Source: Bryoerythrophyllum caledonicum
Taxonomy: Eukaryota > Streptophyta > Bryopsida > Pottiales > Pottiaceae
Length of the DNA stretch: 64,000 bases
Reading direction: 5' to 3'
Assembly: GCA_963971425.1 (NCBI GenBank)
Contig: OZ020517.1
Span: 22,764,462 to 22,828,461, forward strand
The notes below the pieces were generated by a model that was not told the origin of the DNA, did not search any database, and worked only from the letters and a program-made list of their open reading frames with translations. Position 1 is the first letter of the stretch, and each line of letters begins with the position of its first letter. A program made the translations under genes and the position numbers. Shown piece by piece: positions 12,490 to 25,335 of the stretch.

Positions 12490-12750
12490 GAATGGTAAGG
12501 TTGGATGACCTATAACCACCAACTTAAGCTTGTTGACCTATTTATAGCGTTTGTATGTGAGTAAGAATTTTTTTGGGAATTCAAAATAGGATTTCATGAA
12601 TATTGCAATTGTCGTGACCATTTATTTCTTCATATTGAAATTGCTACAAATTTTTTAAGTGGATAGTAAGCCGTGACCCATTCCTCGACATACAAAACTC
12701 TCTATTTCCACAGTAAGTTGTGCTAATGACCACTTGTCAAAGAGACTAAA
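12490..12750 (-). repeat. Dispersed repeat R4, minus orientation
   Basis: The stretch from GGTTGGATGACCTATAACC to the segment around 12730 is the reverse complement of 18120-18364. Matching landmarks include GAATGGGTCACGGCTTACTA, GGTCACGACAATTGCAATAT and GGTCAACAAGCTTAAGTTGG on the other copy. No coding capacity is visible. It is probably a non-autonomous element of unknown class. Confidence 0.75.
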
Positions 12751-12939
12751 TATCAAAGTTTGAGTGTTTTTGGCATGCCGACCCAATATATTCTCCTATG
12801 TTAGTGTCACCTCAATAAAAATCTACTCAAGTATGTAATTTTTTACACAAAATCAGAAGTCGCATTGCATAAAAATGAGGTATCCAAGGTTACCATTGCG
12901 CACGGTAAACAATGTGTGACTAATGGAAATAATGTCCAC

Positions 12940-13085
12940 TACACTGAAATTGACATTCAGTTTATGCACACTAAATGATTTGGAAGTGCTATAGCTTTTA
13001 ACTCTTGATGAAGATTTTTTCGTAGAGCAAAACTCCCTAAACTATTCAAGGTGGCAAATCATTGTAGGCATTATGCAATTTTTTT
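12940..13085 (+). repeat. Truncated foldback element (R3 family)
   Basis: Contains ATGATTTGGAAGTGCTATAG and CTCTTGATGAAGATTTTT, which match the left arm of the complete R3 element at 38480-38676. The right arm is missing or decayed. Confidence 0.5.
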
Positions 13086-13089
13086 AATT

Positions 13090-13894
13090 ATTTTATTTTG
13101 TTTTATTTTATTGGTTTCAATCCACCGCACAGATTGATATATTATAGTGTCAAAAGTAAGAAAAATGGTTCATTTTCTTCCTTGCGTTGATTGGATCAAC
13201 AAACTTTGACTTCACTTTGCATCAAACACACTACACGAGGTCTGAATCTTTTACCATTGTCATTAGCATGATGTTGTCTCCCTGTACAGTACACCAATTT
13301 TCAAAAGTAAAGAAGGGGTGTAGCATGTTCAAAACAAGTGTGCAAAGAGTGGAGGTTCAAACATTGTCATTCCATGTTTTATTTTTTTGTGAGCTTAATA
13401 TGTTTTAGAATGATAATCCAAAAGGTCAACAAGAAGGTTTTCACCACATATTTTTGTGGTAAAAATGAAAAGTGAAAACTATATAGATTTCTAGGTTTTA
13501 TGAAGAAAAGATGAAGTTTTTTTTCCCCTGTTGCCCAACAATGTGTGAAAATGTTTGTCTTGGGATAGATTGCTTCTTTACACTAAAAACAAGATTTTTT
13601 AATATTATTTCCAAACCAGGTAATATTCTTCACATGTATGAAAAATCTCAATGTCAAAAGAAACTTCTAGCAAAACTTTTGGAGATGCCCGAAGTCCCCA
13701 TTTTTGGCTTTGAGTGGTACAAATTTTCTAACCACGTATCCCAAAAAAATAATAAAATCACCTCCACAAAGCTCTTATCAGAGGCTATCTTTAATAAAAT
13801 TTTGAATAAAAAATGAATTTTTTTTTTCAATATTTAGGTACATGCCTGGAATCCAAATTGTCCCCAGAGGACAGTTGGTCCTATGGGGGGTTAA
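13090..13894 (+). mobile_element. Left-truncated R1 element (TTAA family)
   Basis: Runs parallel to the complete element at 34115-35036: landmarks are TTCATTTTCTTCCTTGCGTTG, CTTTGACTTCACTTTGCATC, GGGGTGTAGCATGTTCAAAA and CAAGATTTTTTAATA. The right end CAGTTGGTCCTATGGGGGG is followed by TTAA at 13891-13894. The left inverted terminus is absent. Frames inside it (e.g. 13187-13408, 13511-13816) are not conserved between copies, so it is non-coding. Confidence 0.75.
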
Positions 13895-15570
13895 AGTAGG
13901 GAAAAGGTCTTGATTCTTTTCGATACTGACTTCAAATATGTATTATTAATATTATTATCATTATTAATGAATTTTGCGGATTATAGTGGAAAGACGAACT
14001 CTCATTTATACGATGGGGAAACTGAAAGGAAAAATAGGCGAGCAGAATAAGAACTACTAATACACAGTATTTGAGTAGGATATGTGAGCTACTTCTGATG
14101 GATACGCTTGTACAAATATGTAACATCTCTCTCTTAAATTGTTGCATGTTACTTTGTTTGAATTCTGTAACAGTCCTAAACAAGGGTAGAGATGCATCTT
14201 CTACCTTGGTTCGGGAGGATAAATATTCAAAAAATTGGTCATAGATTTGCCCTAATTATAATAGAAACAACCGTTTTGTTACTTTTCTCGCAAAATCAAG
14301 TTAATCTTTTTGAACTATTTAGGACAATGCATTACAAGTGTCTAGTTAATATTTAGGACAACATCGGTAAATTTATGATCAATTTCTCTTACCTAGCCAA
14401 GGTTAGTTTTTAAACATTGTTCTACATATTCTAAGAGATTCTTGTCTGAATGGCTTGCTAATTTTTGGAAATGGAATGTTGTTTCTCAATCAATAGCCCA
14501 GATATTCCTACATAGTCTCGTCTGAATGGACTTTTAGTTTCTACTCATTCATTCATGGAGGTAATCTTGTAGAGTCTTGTCTGAAAGGGCTGTTAGTTTC
14601 CAATCATTGGCACATATTCTTGGAGATTCTTATATGAATGGATTGTTAGTTCCTCCTCATTAATCATGTAATCTTGCCGAATCTTAAGATCTTGTCTTGT
14701 CTAAATAGATGGTTGGTTTTATATTCATTAAAGAATCTTATCTTCTCTTGCCTGAATGGATTGTTAGTTTTTGTTAATTTCTACTAATTGGCTAAGATAT
14801 TCTTGCACAATATTGTCTAATAGTGTACAGTTTTGATCAAATCATGTTCAAATCATATTTACATGAACTAGTGGAATGAGTTTTAGGAGAATAATTTGTA
14901 GAAGTAACAATTTCTACTCCTAAGCATCTTTTTCTTTGAAGTTGTGTCTTTTCTATAATGGTATCGGTTGAATGATCCTTATGACCACATCAAATATTAT
15001 TATGGATCTACTATTGGCTTTATGTGTTATGTTTTGTGCCATTACATTACTACATACTCCTCGTGACTACATTGGGTTTCAATGAATTGTTTCAAGTCTA
15101 TTTCAATTATGGTATTGGAGTCTATATCTAGTGCTTCCTACCAACGTCTCATTTTGAATTAACATGCTCCTAGTTACTACCACTTTTAGTACATAGATGA
15201 TCAAATTACAAAACAGATAAGGGTGATCTCTTTAAATCGATGTGGTATTAGATTATAATTTAGAATTATAATGATAGTACACAAATATGAATATAAAATG
15301 ATATTTAAAAACATATTTTTCTAATTTTATTTGTAATTACTTCAGATTGTACTATGATATCATGTCTTATTATACTATGATATCATGTCTAAGAGGTAAA
15401 AGTAAATATTATAAAACGTTTGAATGGAATTTGCACCTTTGAATTCATATGTAATGATATTTGATAGATTGAAGCTTAAAAAAATATTATAGTTTTGCTA
15501 TATAGCTTTTAGAGCTTTTACATAGATAATTTAAAAAAATGACTTATAAGACATGACAAACTATATTTTG
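13895..15570. other. AT-rich intergenic region with degenerate tandem copies
   Basis: Between about 14400 and 14830 there are several diverged copies of a segment of about 60-70 bp, each marked by a form of CTTGTCTGAATGGATTGTTAG. Elsewhere only short direct repeats occur (e.g. ACTATGATATCATGTCT twice near 15350-15390). No gene is visible on either strand. Confidence 0.5.
14405..14830 (+). repeat. Degenerate tandem array around TTGTCTGAATGGATTGTTAG
   Basis: At least six related copies with variable spacing: 14440 (GTCTGAATGGCTTGCTA), 14520, 14575, 14630, 14700 and 14750. They are diverged enough that no exact unit length can be given. Confidence 0.55.
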
Positions 15571-15573
15571 TAA

Positions 15574-15759
15574 TTACTCCAGATTGGCGACGCGCAGGAG
15601 CTCCCTGTACCAATCCGCTTTGATGGAGATGTCAGTGTGAGACGCATTCCGCTCCATGTGCACGATGTACGCGAACTTGGTCGTAGATCCCACAATCATT
15701 TCCGTGCAGAAAACGAGACAGAGTGCAACTAAACTCAACCGTGCATGAACCCCTGCCAT
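15574..15759 (-). pseudogene. Orphan N-terminal fragment of a subtilisin-like protease
   Basis: From ATG at 15759 the frame encodes a hydrophobic signal peptide (LSLVALCLVFCTEMIVGS) followed by FAYIVHMERNASHTD and DWYRELLR. The YIVHM...DWY pattern is the start of the inhibitor-I9 propeptide of plant subtilases, secreted serine proteases. The frame stops at 15574 in abruptly AT-rich DNA. A possible donor (GA|GTAATT) sits at the end, but nothing on the minus strand further left looks like the rest of a subtilase: no catalytic Asp, His or Ser regions. A frame in the same exon extends upstream to 15777 without an ATG. Most likely a 5' fragment left by deletion or TE capture. Confidence 0.6.
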
Positions 15760-15929
15760 CGCTGCGATCAAATCCACCGAGAATTGACAACTCCTCTGTC
15801 TGCAAGCTTATCAAATGAATCACGAGCGCGCCATTTTATAGCCTACATTCAAGGCGCCTCTCGCACAGTGTTCTCTCGGCAGCTTTTCTCTTCGGAATGC
15901 CGCTGCAGTGCTAGTTCAACATGGTGAGC

Positions 15930-16640
15930 CCTAATTCAACATATATGGGTCCCTGGATAGAACGTCATCAAGAAAAATCTAAGCCCAATTGTCAAGATTG
16001 TTGTCACATACAAATCATATTGACACAAGCATTCCTGGTTCTAATATTGTCCATGTAAACAATCATATAAACAATGTTTTCTAAAGAATACTACATATTG
16101 ACAGAATGAGTCCGGAGTTTGCCATGCAAGTTCACGTTGCCACTTGTGGCTCCAGTTCGTCACACCGACCAGAGCTTTCTCACATCCAAGCACCGGAGAT
16201 GCTACTCATCGCCGCCTCACTGTTGTGTACCAAATATATGCACTCTTTGACTGGCTTGCAAATGAATACCCTCTCAAAACTTAACATGCATGTGCTTGAT
16301 GCAATTCTGTGTAGATGATCGACTCTACTTTTCGATCCACGATGTTTTGTTTAGTTTAATATGTATATATTGTTTGAGTCTTGTTGTTTTTTTATGTATA
16401 TATTGTTTGCAGCAAAAGGAGGGCTCATGTTGAAAAGAATGTTTCTTCGGCGTGTGAGTCGTTGCTCGTGGGGTATCTTCTGCTGAAACTGCTCGCAACT
16501 TGCTTGCTAGGATCACATTTAATTGATCAAGAGAGTTGTGACTTCAAGCTTTGTTTAATTGCATGTAATCCTAGATTTTGTTGCCTCACAACAAGTGCCT
16601 TCAGTTTGGGATACGTGCCTTTTGTCCTGTAGACCGTTTA
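15930..16640. other. Intergenic region, no gene seen
   Basis: Mixed composition. Short open frames are present on both strands, but none has recognisable motifs or supporting splice structure. Confidence 0.4.
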
Positions 16641-16644
16641 ACGC

Positions 16645-16866
16645 TTAACCCCTAAAGTTCCTTGACAATTTCCCTCAAAAACTATAAGTGGTACTAACTT
16701 TCAAACCACAAATCCAAAAAATAAAATAAAAATATGCCACGAAGCTCTTATCAAAGGCAATCTGGAATAAAAATTTCAGAGGAAATTGATTTTTTTTCGA
16801 AATGTAGGAACCTATCCAAAAATCAAAAAATCCCCTCGAAGGAGACTCTGGTCCTTTAGGGGTTAA
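16645..16866 (+). mobile_element. Short internally deleted R1 element with TTAA sites
   Basis: TTAA at 16645-16648, then CCCCTAAAGTTCC; the right end TGGTCCTTTAGGGG is followed by TTAA at 16863-16866. The 214-bp body shares GTGGTACTAACTTTCAAACC and the right-hand segment with the 922-bp copy at 34115-35036, but lacks its middle. Ends and TTAA sites are intact, so this is a good reference for the family. Confidence 0.85.
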
Positions 16867-17266
16867 AGGCCTGAGAAGCCACATTGGGTTGCCACCAATG
16901 ATGTTTTCTGTGTATATGACATACAAGGTGTAAGAATTGATGTATATGACAGTTATATTGCGAGTTTGTGTTTGTGTTGAGCCTGATTCAATGAGACATG
17001 GCAGTTTCAATTTAGATCATTATTGCACCTACTACATGCTTGAGAAGTTGCCAAATGGTCATGTATTCTACATATATGGTCACGTCGTATTTGAGCATGA
17101 TAAGGTTTAGATTGATTGAAATGAGTCCGTCCAAATGAAAGGTGTTAGTTGAAGAATCTTCGATCCACAGGTGTATTGGTTGTGTTAAATTTTGATACAT
17201 TTTTTGTATGATAAGAGTAAGATACGTGACCGTATATATGGTCCCCCACTGACCTTTAAGCGTTAA
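16867..17266 (+). mobile_element. Long form of repeat R2, ends at TTAA
   Basis: Begins right after the TTAA shared with the preceding R1 element. It ends ...CTGACCTTTAAGCG followed by TTAA (17263-17266). The inner part (TGAGCATGATAAGGTTTAGA, GTTAGTTGAAGAATCTTC) matches the R2 copies at 28362 and 33866. The left 170 bp match the minus-strand copy at about 38220-38390. No coding capacity. Confidence 0.7.
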
Positions 17267-17290
17267 TATGTGTTAAAGTTCCATACTATT

Positions 17291-17496
17291 CTAAAAATGA
17301 TGTTGAGTGTATCAACACTCATTGGTTTATAAATGCTATGAGTTTTTACTCTTGATGAATTGATTTTTACCAAGTATGTCTACAATGATCTGCCTCTTTG
17401 AGTTGCATAGATAGTTGTGCTTGGGTAAAACTCTTCATCGAAACTTTAGCACTTCCAAATCATATTATATTGTGGAAACACTAAACATCATCTTCA
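17291..17496 (-). mobile_element. R3 foldback MITE
   Basis: The left end CTAAAAATGATGTTGAGTG and right end CACTAAACATCAT are inverted repeats extending imperfectly over about 60 bp. The whole is about 200 bp and matches the reverse complement of 38480-38676. It has no coding capacity. Confidence 0.8.
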
Positions 17497-17809
17497 ATGC
17501 GCTGGCCTCTAAAAAAACCCAGTACTCATTCACATACATCCATAATTTAAACATGAGATCCGAGGTGGGGTCCCAAGTCCATTGATATGTTTGTCAAGTT
17601 TTCCTTGCCATTCCCATCAAAGTTAATTGTTCCTCCAATCGACAACTAATGCGTACCACTACTCAAATCACCATACACATTCTATTTTGAGTATTCTAGT
17701 GATGTAAACTATTACTTCAAGAACAACAAAAAAATCCACCGTTGATATCTTTCCAACTCACCTGCAACACAAACTTCCACATCACTATTTGATATTGGGA
17801 ATGGGCAAC

Positions 17810-18364
17810 TAAGATAAACCCCCTCCTATAACCAACAAGTTAAGCCTCGTTCATACATAGAGAGAAAAAAATAAGGATACTTCTGACCAGCAGTAAAAAC
17901 CAAAAGAATTACAAGTGATTTCATAGATTTTTCCAATGAAATCAGTTTGAAAGTGTGCTGCCCTGTTTAAGGTTGGATGACCCATAACCACCACAAACCC
18001 CAGAACCAACAAGCTAAAGTGTACCAAAACCACCACAGACCCACCCCATTTCCGAAATTTTAGGAAGTCAGATATGATTGGATGTCAGTTCATGATTGGT
18101 TCAAAGCTGCCGGTTTTTAGTCAATGCAGAAGTGGTTTTTAGTACGACTTAGTGTGGAAATATAGAGTTTTGTGTGTCGAGGAATGGGTCACGGCTTACT
18201 ATCCACTTTGAAAATTTGTAGCAATTTCAATATGAAGAAAGAAATGGTCACGACAATTGCAATATTCATGAAATCCTATTTTGAATTCCCAAAAAATGTC
18301 TTACCACGTATATAAATAGGTCAACAAGCTTAAGTTGGTGGTTATAGGTCATCCAACCTTAGCT
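17810..18364 (+). repeat. Composite of R4-type repeats
   Basis: The right part (18120-18364) is the plus copy of the repeat at 12490-12750. The left part (about 17810-17970, with AAGAATTACAAGTGATTTCATAG and TTTTTCCAATGAAA) matches 48175-48330 on the plus strand. It ends about 300 bp upstream of the VTE6 ATG, so it may border that promoter. Confidence 0.6.
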
Positions 18365-18559
18365 GGTGACCGCCAATAGGGTACAAACCACTGCTAAATT
18401 CCTGGTGGGAAACAGGCCTTTAGCCACTTTTCCTCCAACTCTACGCAAACACTCATGCAAAGGAATAATCACAATGAGCGGCGAAGAAGACGAGAATGAA
18501 CAAGAGAAAGGAGAACGAAACAAAAGCAAGGGTGATGAGCTAAAAGGCTCAAGCAAGAG

Positions 18560-18598
18560 CATAGGTTTAGGGTTTTAGGGTGTAGGGTTTAGGGAGAG
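18560..18598 (+). promoter_or_regulatory. Telo-box cluster upstream of VTE6
   Basis: Repeated TTTAGGG-type words (TAGGTTTAGGGTTTTAGGG, GTAGGGTTTAGGGAG) lie 65-100 bp before the ATG. A second cluster (CCCTAAACCCTAAACCCTGAA) lies inside intron 1 at about 18945-18966. In plants such telo-boxes (AAACCCTAA) are typical of promoters and 5' regions of housekeeping genes; no function has been shown here. Confidence 0.6.
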
Positions 18599-18661
18599 AG
18601 AGAATAGCGTGCCTACAGATGAGCATTTCGGTTCCGCAATCGCATCTCTGAAGCCCTAACC

Positions 18662-20453
18662 ATGAATTGCATGCAGATTTCCTCGCAGTGGTCGATCCGC
18701 ACCACCTTCCCCCAATCCAGATCCAACAATTGCACTCTCGTTGGAGCGCGCGTCGCGCTTCGAGGCAGGCGTCTCGAGGAGGCAAAGCAGCAGCAGCAGC
18801 AACAGCAGCTGAAGGAGAAGCAGAAGAAGCCATTGCGAGATGTGGGCATCATCGCAAATGCAGGGCTCACAACGCCACAATCCATCTCTGGTAGGTTATT
18901 TTCCAACTTCTAATTTCTCCGTTTGGGCACACCCATCGCTGGGCCCTAAACCCTAAACCCTGAACCTAGGAGTAGCTCTAATTTTATCGTTCGGGTATGT
19001 GTTTTCTGTCTTCTTGGCAGGGATTGTGGAGAGTGTGAAGTGGGCGCTCGCGGCGTCGCCAGCGACCTGGGAGTCGGCGGCGGTTGCCACCAGTGCGATC
19101 TTTCTCGGGGGTGCGCCCGTGTTGCTGGCGGGTCTGTCGCTGCCAGGGTACGCTTGCGCGTATCTCTTGGGGCTGCTCACCTGGCGCGCGTTCGGATGGC
19201 AGGGCATCTTCATCGGCGCTGTCTACTTCGTCCTTGTAAGCAGCACAGTTGGTTGACCAGGAGAATTAGGGTTGTTCTTTTGCTGGTGACGATTCTGATT
19301 TTCGTTGTTTGCTAGGGGACGGTGGCGACCAAGGTGAAGATGAAGCAGAAGGAGGCCGCCGGGATTGCGGAGAAGAGGAGTGGCAGGAGGGGCCCCGGGA
19401 GTGTGTTGGGATCCTGGACCGCCGGAGCAGTGTGCGCCGCGGCTACCGTTGCAGGAGTGGGAGGGATGGAGTGGGCACCTCTGTGGCGCTTAGGTTTTCT
19501 CGCCAGTTTTTGCACCAAGCTCAGTGACACCATCTCCAGCGAAATCGGCAAAGCCTACGGGAAAACCACGTGAGTCTTGTCTTTTCGTCCTAAACCAACC
19601 CCACGGCAATGCAGTTCATACGTTTTGCTCCAATTGATTACGTTGGCAGATTAGACACTTGTTTCACATTTAGACACACTTTTTAAAGTCCAGGTTGATC
19701 ATGTTCTGGAGTTGTGATCTTTAATATGTCACTTGAGGTGCTACTTGAGGTGGCGGAGTACAATACTTCATGGTGAGTTTTGGTTCGATGAGCAGGTATT
19801 TGGTGACGAGTTTTTCGATTGTGCCACGAGGAACGGAAGGAGCTGTGAGCTTGGAAGGGACGCTGGCTGGCTTGGCGGCCTCGCTTGTTTTGGCAGCCGT
19901 TGCCTACTCCATCAATCTGGTACTTCGTCACCTCTCTGTCATACGGTAGTCGATACAGATCTGTCTGATTCAACAACTATCACACAACATTAGTTGATTT
20001 CAGACTGCTATGTCAAGCCTCAACCACCTCAGAGCGTGAATTCACCTCTGTTGTGTGTTGGGAATGATATAAATCTGTCTGATTCACAACTCTCACGTAT
20101 GCAGGTCCTTGATCACAATCGCTTCAGAGATTGCGTGATTTATGTAGATAGTTGATTTGAGATCTAACAAGCGGTCAATCATTGCAGACGGATGAATCTG
20201 GAGCTCTTGTTTGTGTGCTAGCTGCGCAAGTAGCCAACTTCTGCGAGAGTTACATCGGTGCTGCCTTGCAAGGGCGTAAAGGCTTCGAATGGGTAAGGTT
20301 TTCTCACACTTGAAAACCCTGAACCGTTCTTTACGTACTGTGCTTATGACGATTTCTTGCATCAAATTGCAGATCACAAATGACATCGCCAACATTGCCA
20401 ACATCACAATAGGAGCGTCTCTGGCAGCCGCTCTCCGACGCCTCATAGGCTAA
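18662..20453 (+). CDS. VTE6: VTE6-type phytyl-phosphate kinase (DUF92 membrane protein)
   Basis: Six exons: 18662-18890, 19021-19235, 19316-19569, 19796-19919, 20188-20292 and 20373-20453. All introns are GT-AG and phases agree throughout, giving about 335 aa. Exon 1 encodes a Ser/Arg-rich plastid-type leader with a run of seven Gln. The rest is the polytopic DUF92 (PF01940) core, with the family's most conserved stretch SFCTKLSDTISSEIGKAYGK followed by VPRGTEGAVSLEGT and the C-terminal TNDIANIANI. VTE6 phosphorylates phytyl phosphate to phytyl diphosphate, linking phytol salvage from chlorophyll to tocopherol and phylloquinone synthesis in the chloroplast envelope. Length and domain are complete and no lesion is visible. 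Convergent with AMMECR1. The name rests on strong resemblance to the plant family; a related DUF92 member is possible but less likely. Confidence 0.93.
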
Positions 20454-20806
20454 GCAGATCCGAAGTACTTCATGCTCACCCCTTTTATCATCCCCTTGTA
20501 GCTATGTACTCATTTTTCTACTCATGTAGATATGCAATGAACCTTTCGTCGATGAACATATGGCGTTTGATGTGTAGTTTGCAAGCAAAAACTGCACGCT
20601 TCATGATGGAAGAATGTTTATGTATTGCATGCATAACTTGGCAGGTATGATCCTTCGAGATTCCACAGAAAATAATAGAGATTTGTCGGTTGTGTAATCT
20701 ACATGAAAAGCTGTGTAATTTAGGTTCATAATTTGTGGCCTGTTTCTACTGAAGGCATATTTTTAAGAACTATCACTGTTTTTAAGGAATTTATACCTAC
20801 TCTTCA

Positions 20807-21030
20807 AGCACGTCCGCACTAGCCTCATAATACACTGTGGGTTTCTGTGTCATTGCTACAATCTCCCGCAGTACTTTTTGCTTCACCAATATCGTCTGAA
20901 TCTTCCTGCATAGGTGAAGAAGGGTAAATCCTTCAGTAAAACACCAAATTAGGAGTGGAACAGAACAACACCACGCAGTTACTCGAATGAGCATATACCT
21001 TGACACCTGAATATTCGCTGCGCTTGCATG
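20807..21030 (-). CDS. Possible terminal exons of an unidentified gene
   Basis: Two exon-like pieces joined by a phase-consistent GT-AG intron: one ends ...ASAANIQVS with donor AAG|GTATATG near 21000, the other begins after CTATGCAG near 20910 and reads KIQTILVKQKVLREIVAM...SADVLEE to a stop near 20807. The splice keeps an Arg codon intact. I do not recognise the family. No upstream exons were found before AMMECR1, whose 3' end lies 440 bp away. A poly(A)-like run at 21159-21176 (+) sits between. It could also be alternative 3' sequence or chance. Confidence 0.3.
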
Positions 21031-21469
21031 AAGCATGGCCGGTCAGCAATCACATGAGTAGAATGACAACACTGATTAGATTTTTAAAAGCACAGAATAC
21101 GAGATGATTTCCAAGCAGGGAATGCTGAGTTTATTACGCCTAAACAACGGAGGGGGAAAAAAAAAAAAAAAAAAACACTAGGGATAAGCTGAAGCCATGT
21201 CCATCAAAAATGATGAAGAGATTGAGATGTTTCCAGAAACATCAATTTACAGAGGTCATTATTAATGACACCGTCAAATCAGCAGAGGGAGGGGGCGCCT
21301 GCTCCGCTAAGAATGAGAATGACCCGGGTGTTGTTGCCTAACCCTGAGAACATGAAGAGTGAACACCCAGCTAACGAATTGTTCAGCCACAAAAAGAAAA
21401 CTTTGGGAGGGAGAGAGGGAGATAGTGAGATGATGATGTTGATGCTGAGGAGGTTGGCAGTGAGTGCAA

Positions 21470-23883
<2,414 letters not shown>

Positions 23884-23999
23884 CTTGCGCTCCTCTCTCT
23901 CTCTCTCTCTCTCTCCGACCTCCTCTTCACAAATCCATACACCCCTCCCTCGATACCTCACCGTTCCCCGCGACCCAAAGCGCAAAAGAACGCGCCCGA

Positions 24000-24600
24000 C
24001 GAGCGCTACAACACAAGCGCTCGCTCCTTCCCACCCACAGACCGACAGAGAAGAGCGAACACGCTACAATCGCTCTCCTCTCCTCTCACCCAGAATGATT
24101 CCCTCCCTCTCTCTCTCTCTCTCTCGCTCTCTCCTTATGAGCATGGCATCATGGGCATCATCATGATGATGTTGGCATGGGTTTGGTGGGGAAACTGGTC
24201 CGGATTTCGGTTCGGTTGGGAGGTTTTTCACGAAATCACATCAGGGAGCTTTTGCTGCGGCTAAACCTTGAGAGAGAGGCGCGTTTTTCCTTGGGTGTGG
24301 TCTTCGAAGTCGACTGCTTGTTGCTTTTCCTCCGGCGCCGGATCCCAGGCTGGTTGTTGTTGCCTGTTCAATCCGCCGTGCTCTGCGTTTCGCGGCGGCA
24401 GCGATCCACTTCGCCGTTCTTTTCCATTTCGTGGAAGAAAAATCCGCGCGAGGCGATGTCGCGGGATCGATCAGACCTAAAACTGCTTCCGTCGTGACCT
24501 TTACGTGACCTCAGCTCGCTTTTACTTTACTATCACTTTAACTTTTCCTACCGCCTTTACTTTCGGCGATACCCTTTACTTTCGTGTTTTTTCTTCAATG
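24000..24600. other. AMMECR1 upstream region
   Basis: GC-richer DNA upstream of AMMECR1 with a (CT)n tract at 24106-24131. It probably includes the 5' UTR and promoter, since on the gene strand these are GA tracts. Open frames on the plus strand are by-products of composition. No separate gene supported. Confidence 0.4.
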
Positions 24601-24624
24601 TATTATTATTATAATGTTTTATTA

Positions 24625-24895
24625 TATTACTAGAGTGTTACCCTTGTCCTCCGGACACAACATTTTTTTGTGTTGAATCCCCACCTCCCCCTCCCCTAGC
24701 CCTTTCCCTCCCATCCCCCGTCCCCATCCCCATCCTTTTATCCAAAATCCTAACTTTTAGCTTTTTATTTTATCCAAAACCCTAACTTTTAGCTTTTCAT
24801 CCAAAAGCGTTTTCATCGACGCATTCATCCATTTGACACGTTTTTCATCCTGTATTCTTTTATAGATATAGATTATACGAGTGGAGCCCTTGTTG
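24625..24895 (+). mobile_element. Small dispersed element with GTCCTCCGGACACAA motif
   Basis: ACTAGAGTGTTACCCTTGTCCTCCGGACACAA at the left and TATAGATATAGATTATACGA at the right bracket a C-rich body. The left 60 bp recur at about 28148-28230 (TACTAGTGGAACCCGCGTC, CAGACACAATATTG, GTGTTAAGTCCC). The ends weakly recall Helitron-like or non-autonomous TIR elements; the class is undetermined. Confidence 0.4.
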
Positions 24896-25032
24896 TAACC
24901 AATAAGCCAAGGGAGAGTTGGAAGTTAAAAAAGGAAAGCATGTCACTTGATTTTTTGCTTCGTTTCGGGTGTCAGAGTGGGGTGACACGCAAATTGGCGC
25001 CTTGTGCGATTTCAAGGATAGCATCTACATTG

Positions 25033-25335
25033 TTGCCAACTTTGACACCCTTCTGAGGGTTGAAGTTTTTTATTTTACCATGAAATTTTAGACACAAAAT
25101 CATCATTATGATGAGAACATGAGTACCAAATTTCAAGGCCACAAAATTTATACAAAGAAAAGTTTCACAGCTACCAACTTTGGCACCTTCCCAATGGTTG
25201 AAGAATTTTTTTTTTCCCATGGGATTTTTGGAGTGGAACATCTTTATGTTGATTACATGTATAAGCAAATTCAAGTAAAAAAAGACGCACAAAAATAATG
25301 ATATTCCAAATCTATCAACATGTATAGAAAGGGAA
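25033..25335 (+). repeat. Two diverged tandem copies of the Tc1 terminal sequence
   Basis: Segments starting near 25033 (TTGCCAACTTTGACACCC) and 25171 (TACCAACTTTGGCACCTT) are degenerate copies of the left terminal repeat of the next element (CCAACTTTGACAGCCTCCCT at 25345). Spacing is about 140-175 bp, so the left side of the element looks tandemly repeated. Confidence 0.6.

Noticed and set aside
13187-13816. Frames inside R1 elements as possible transposase
   Set aside because: The same regions in the copies at 34115, 46905 and 63620 do not keep a frame, and no catalytic motif is seen.
18945-18966. Interstitial telomere repeat marking a chromosome fusion
   Set aside because: Only about three units, inside a gene intron next to another short cluster; typical plant telo-box motifs explain it better.
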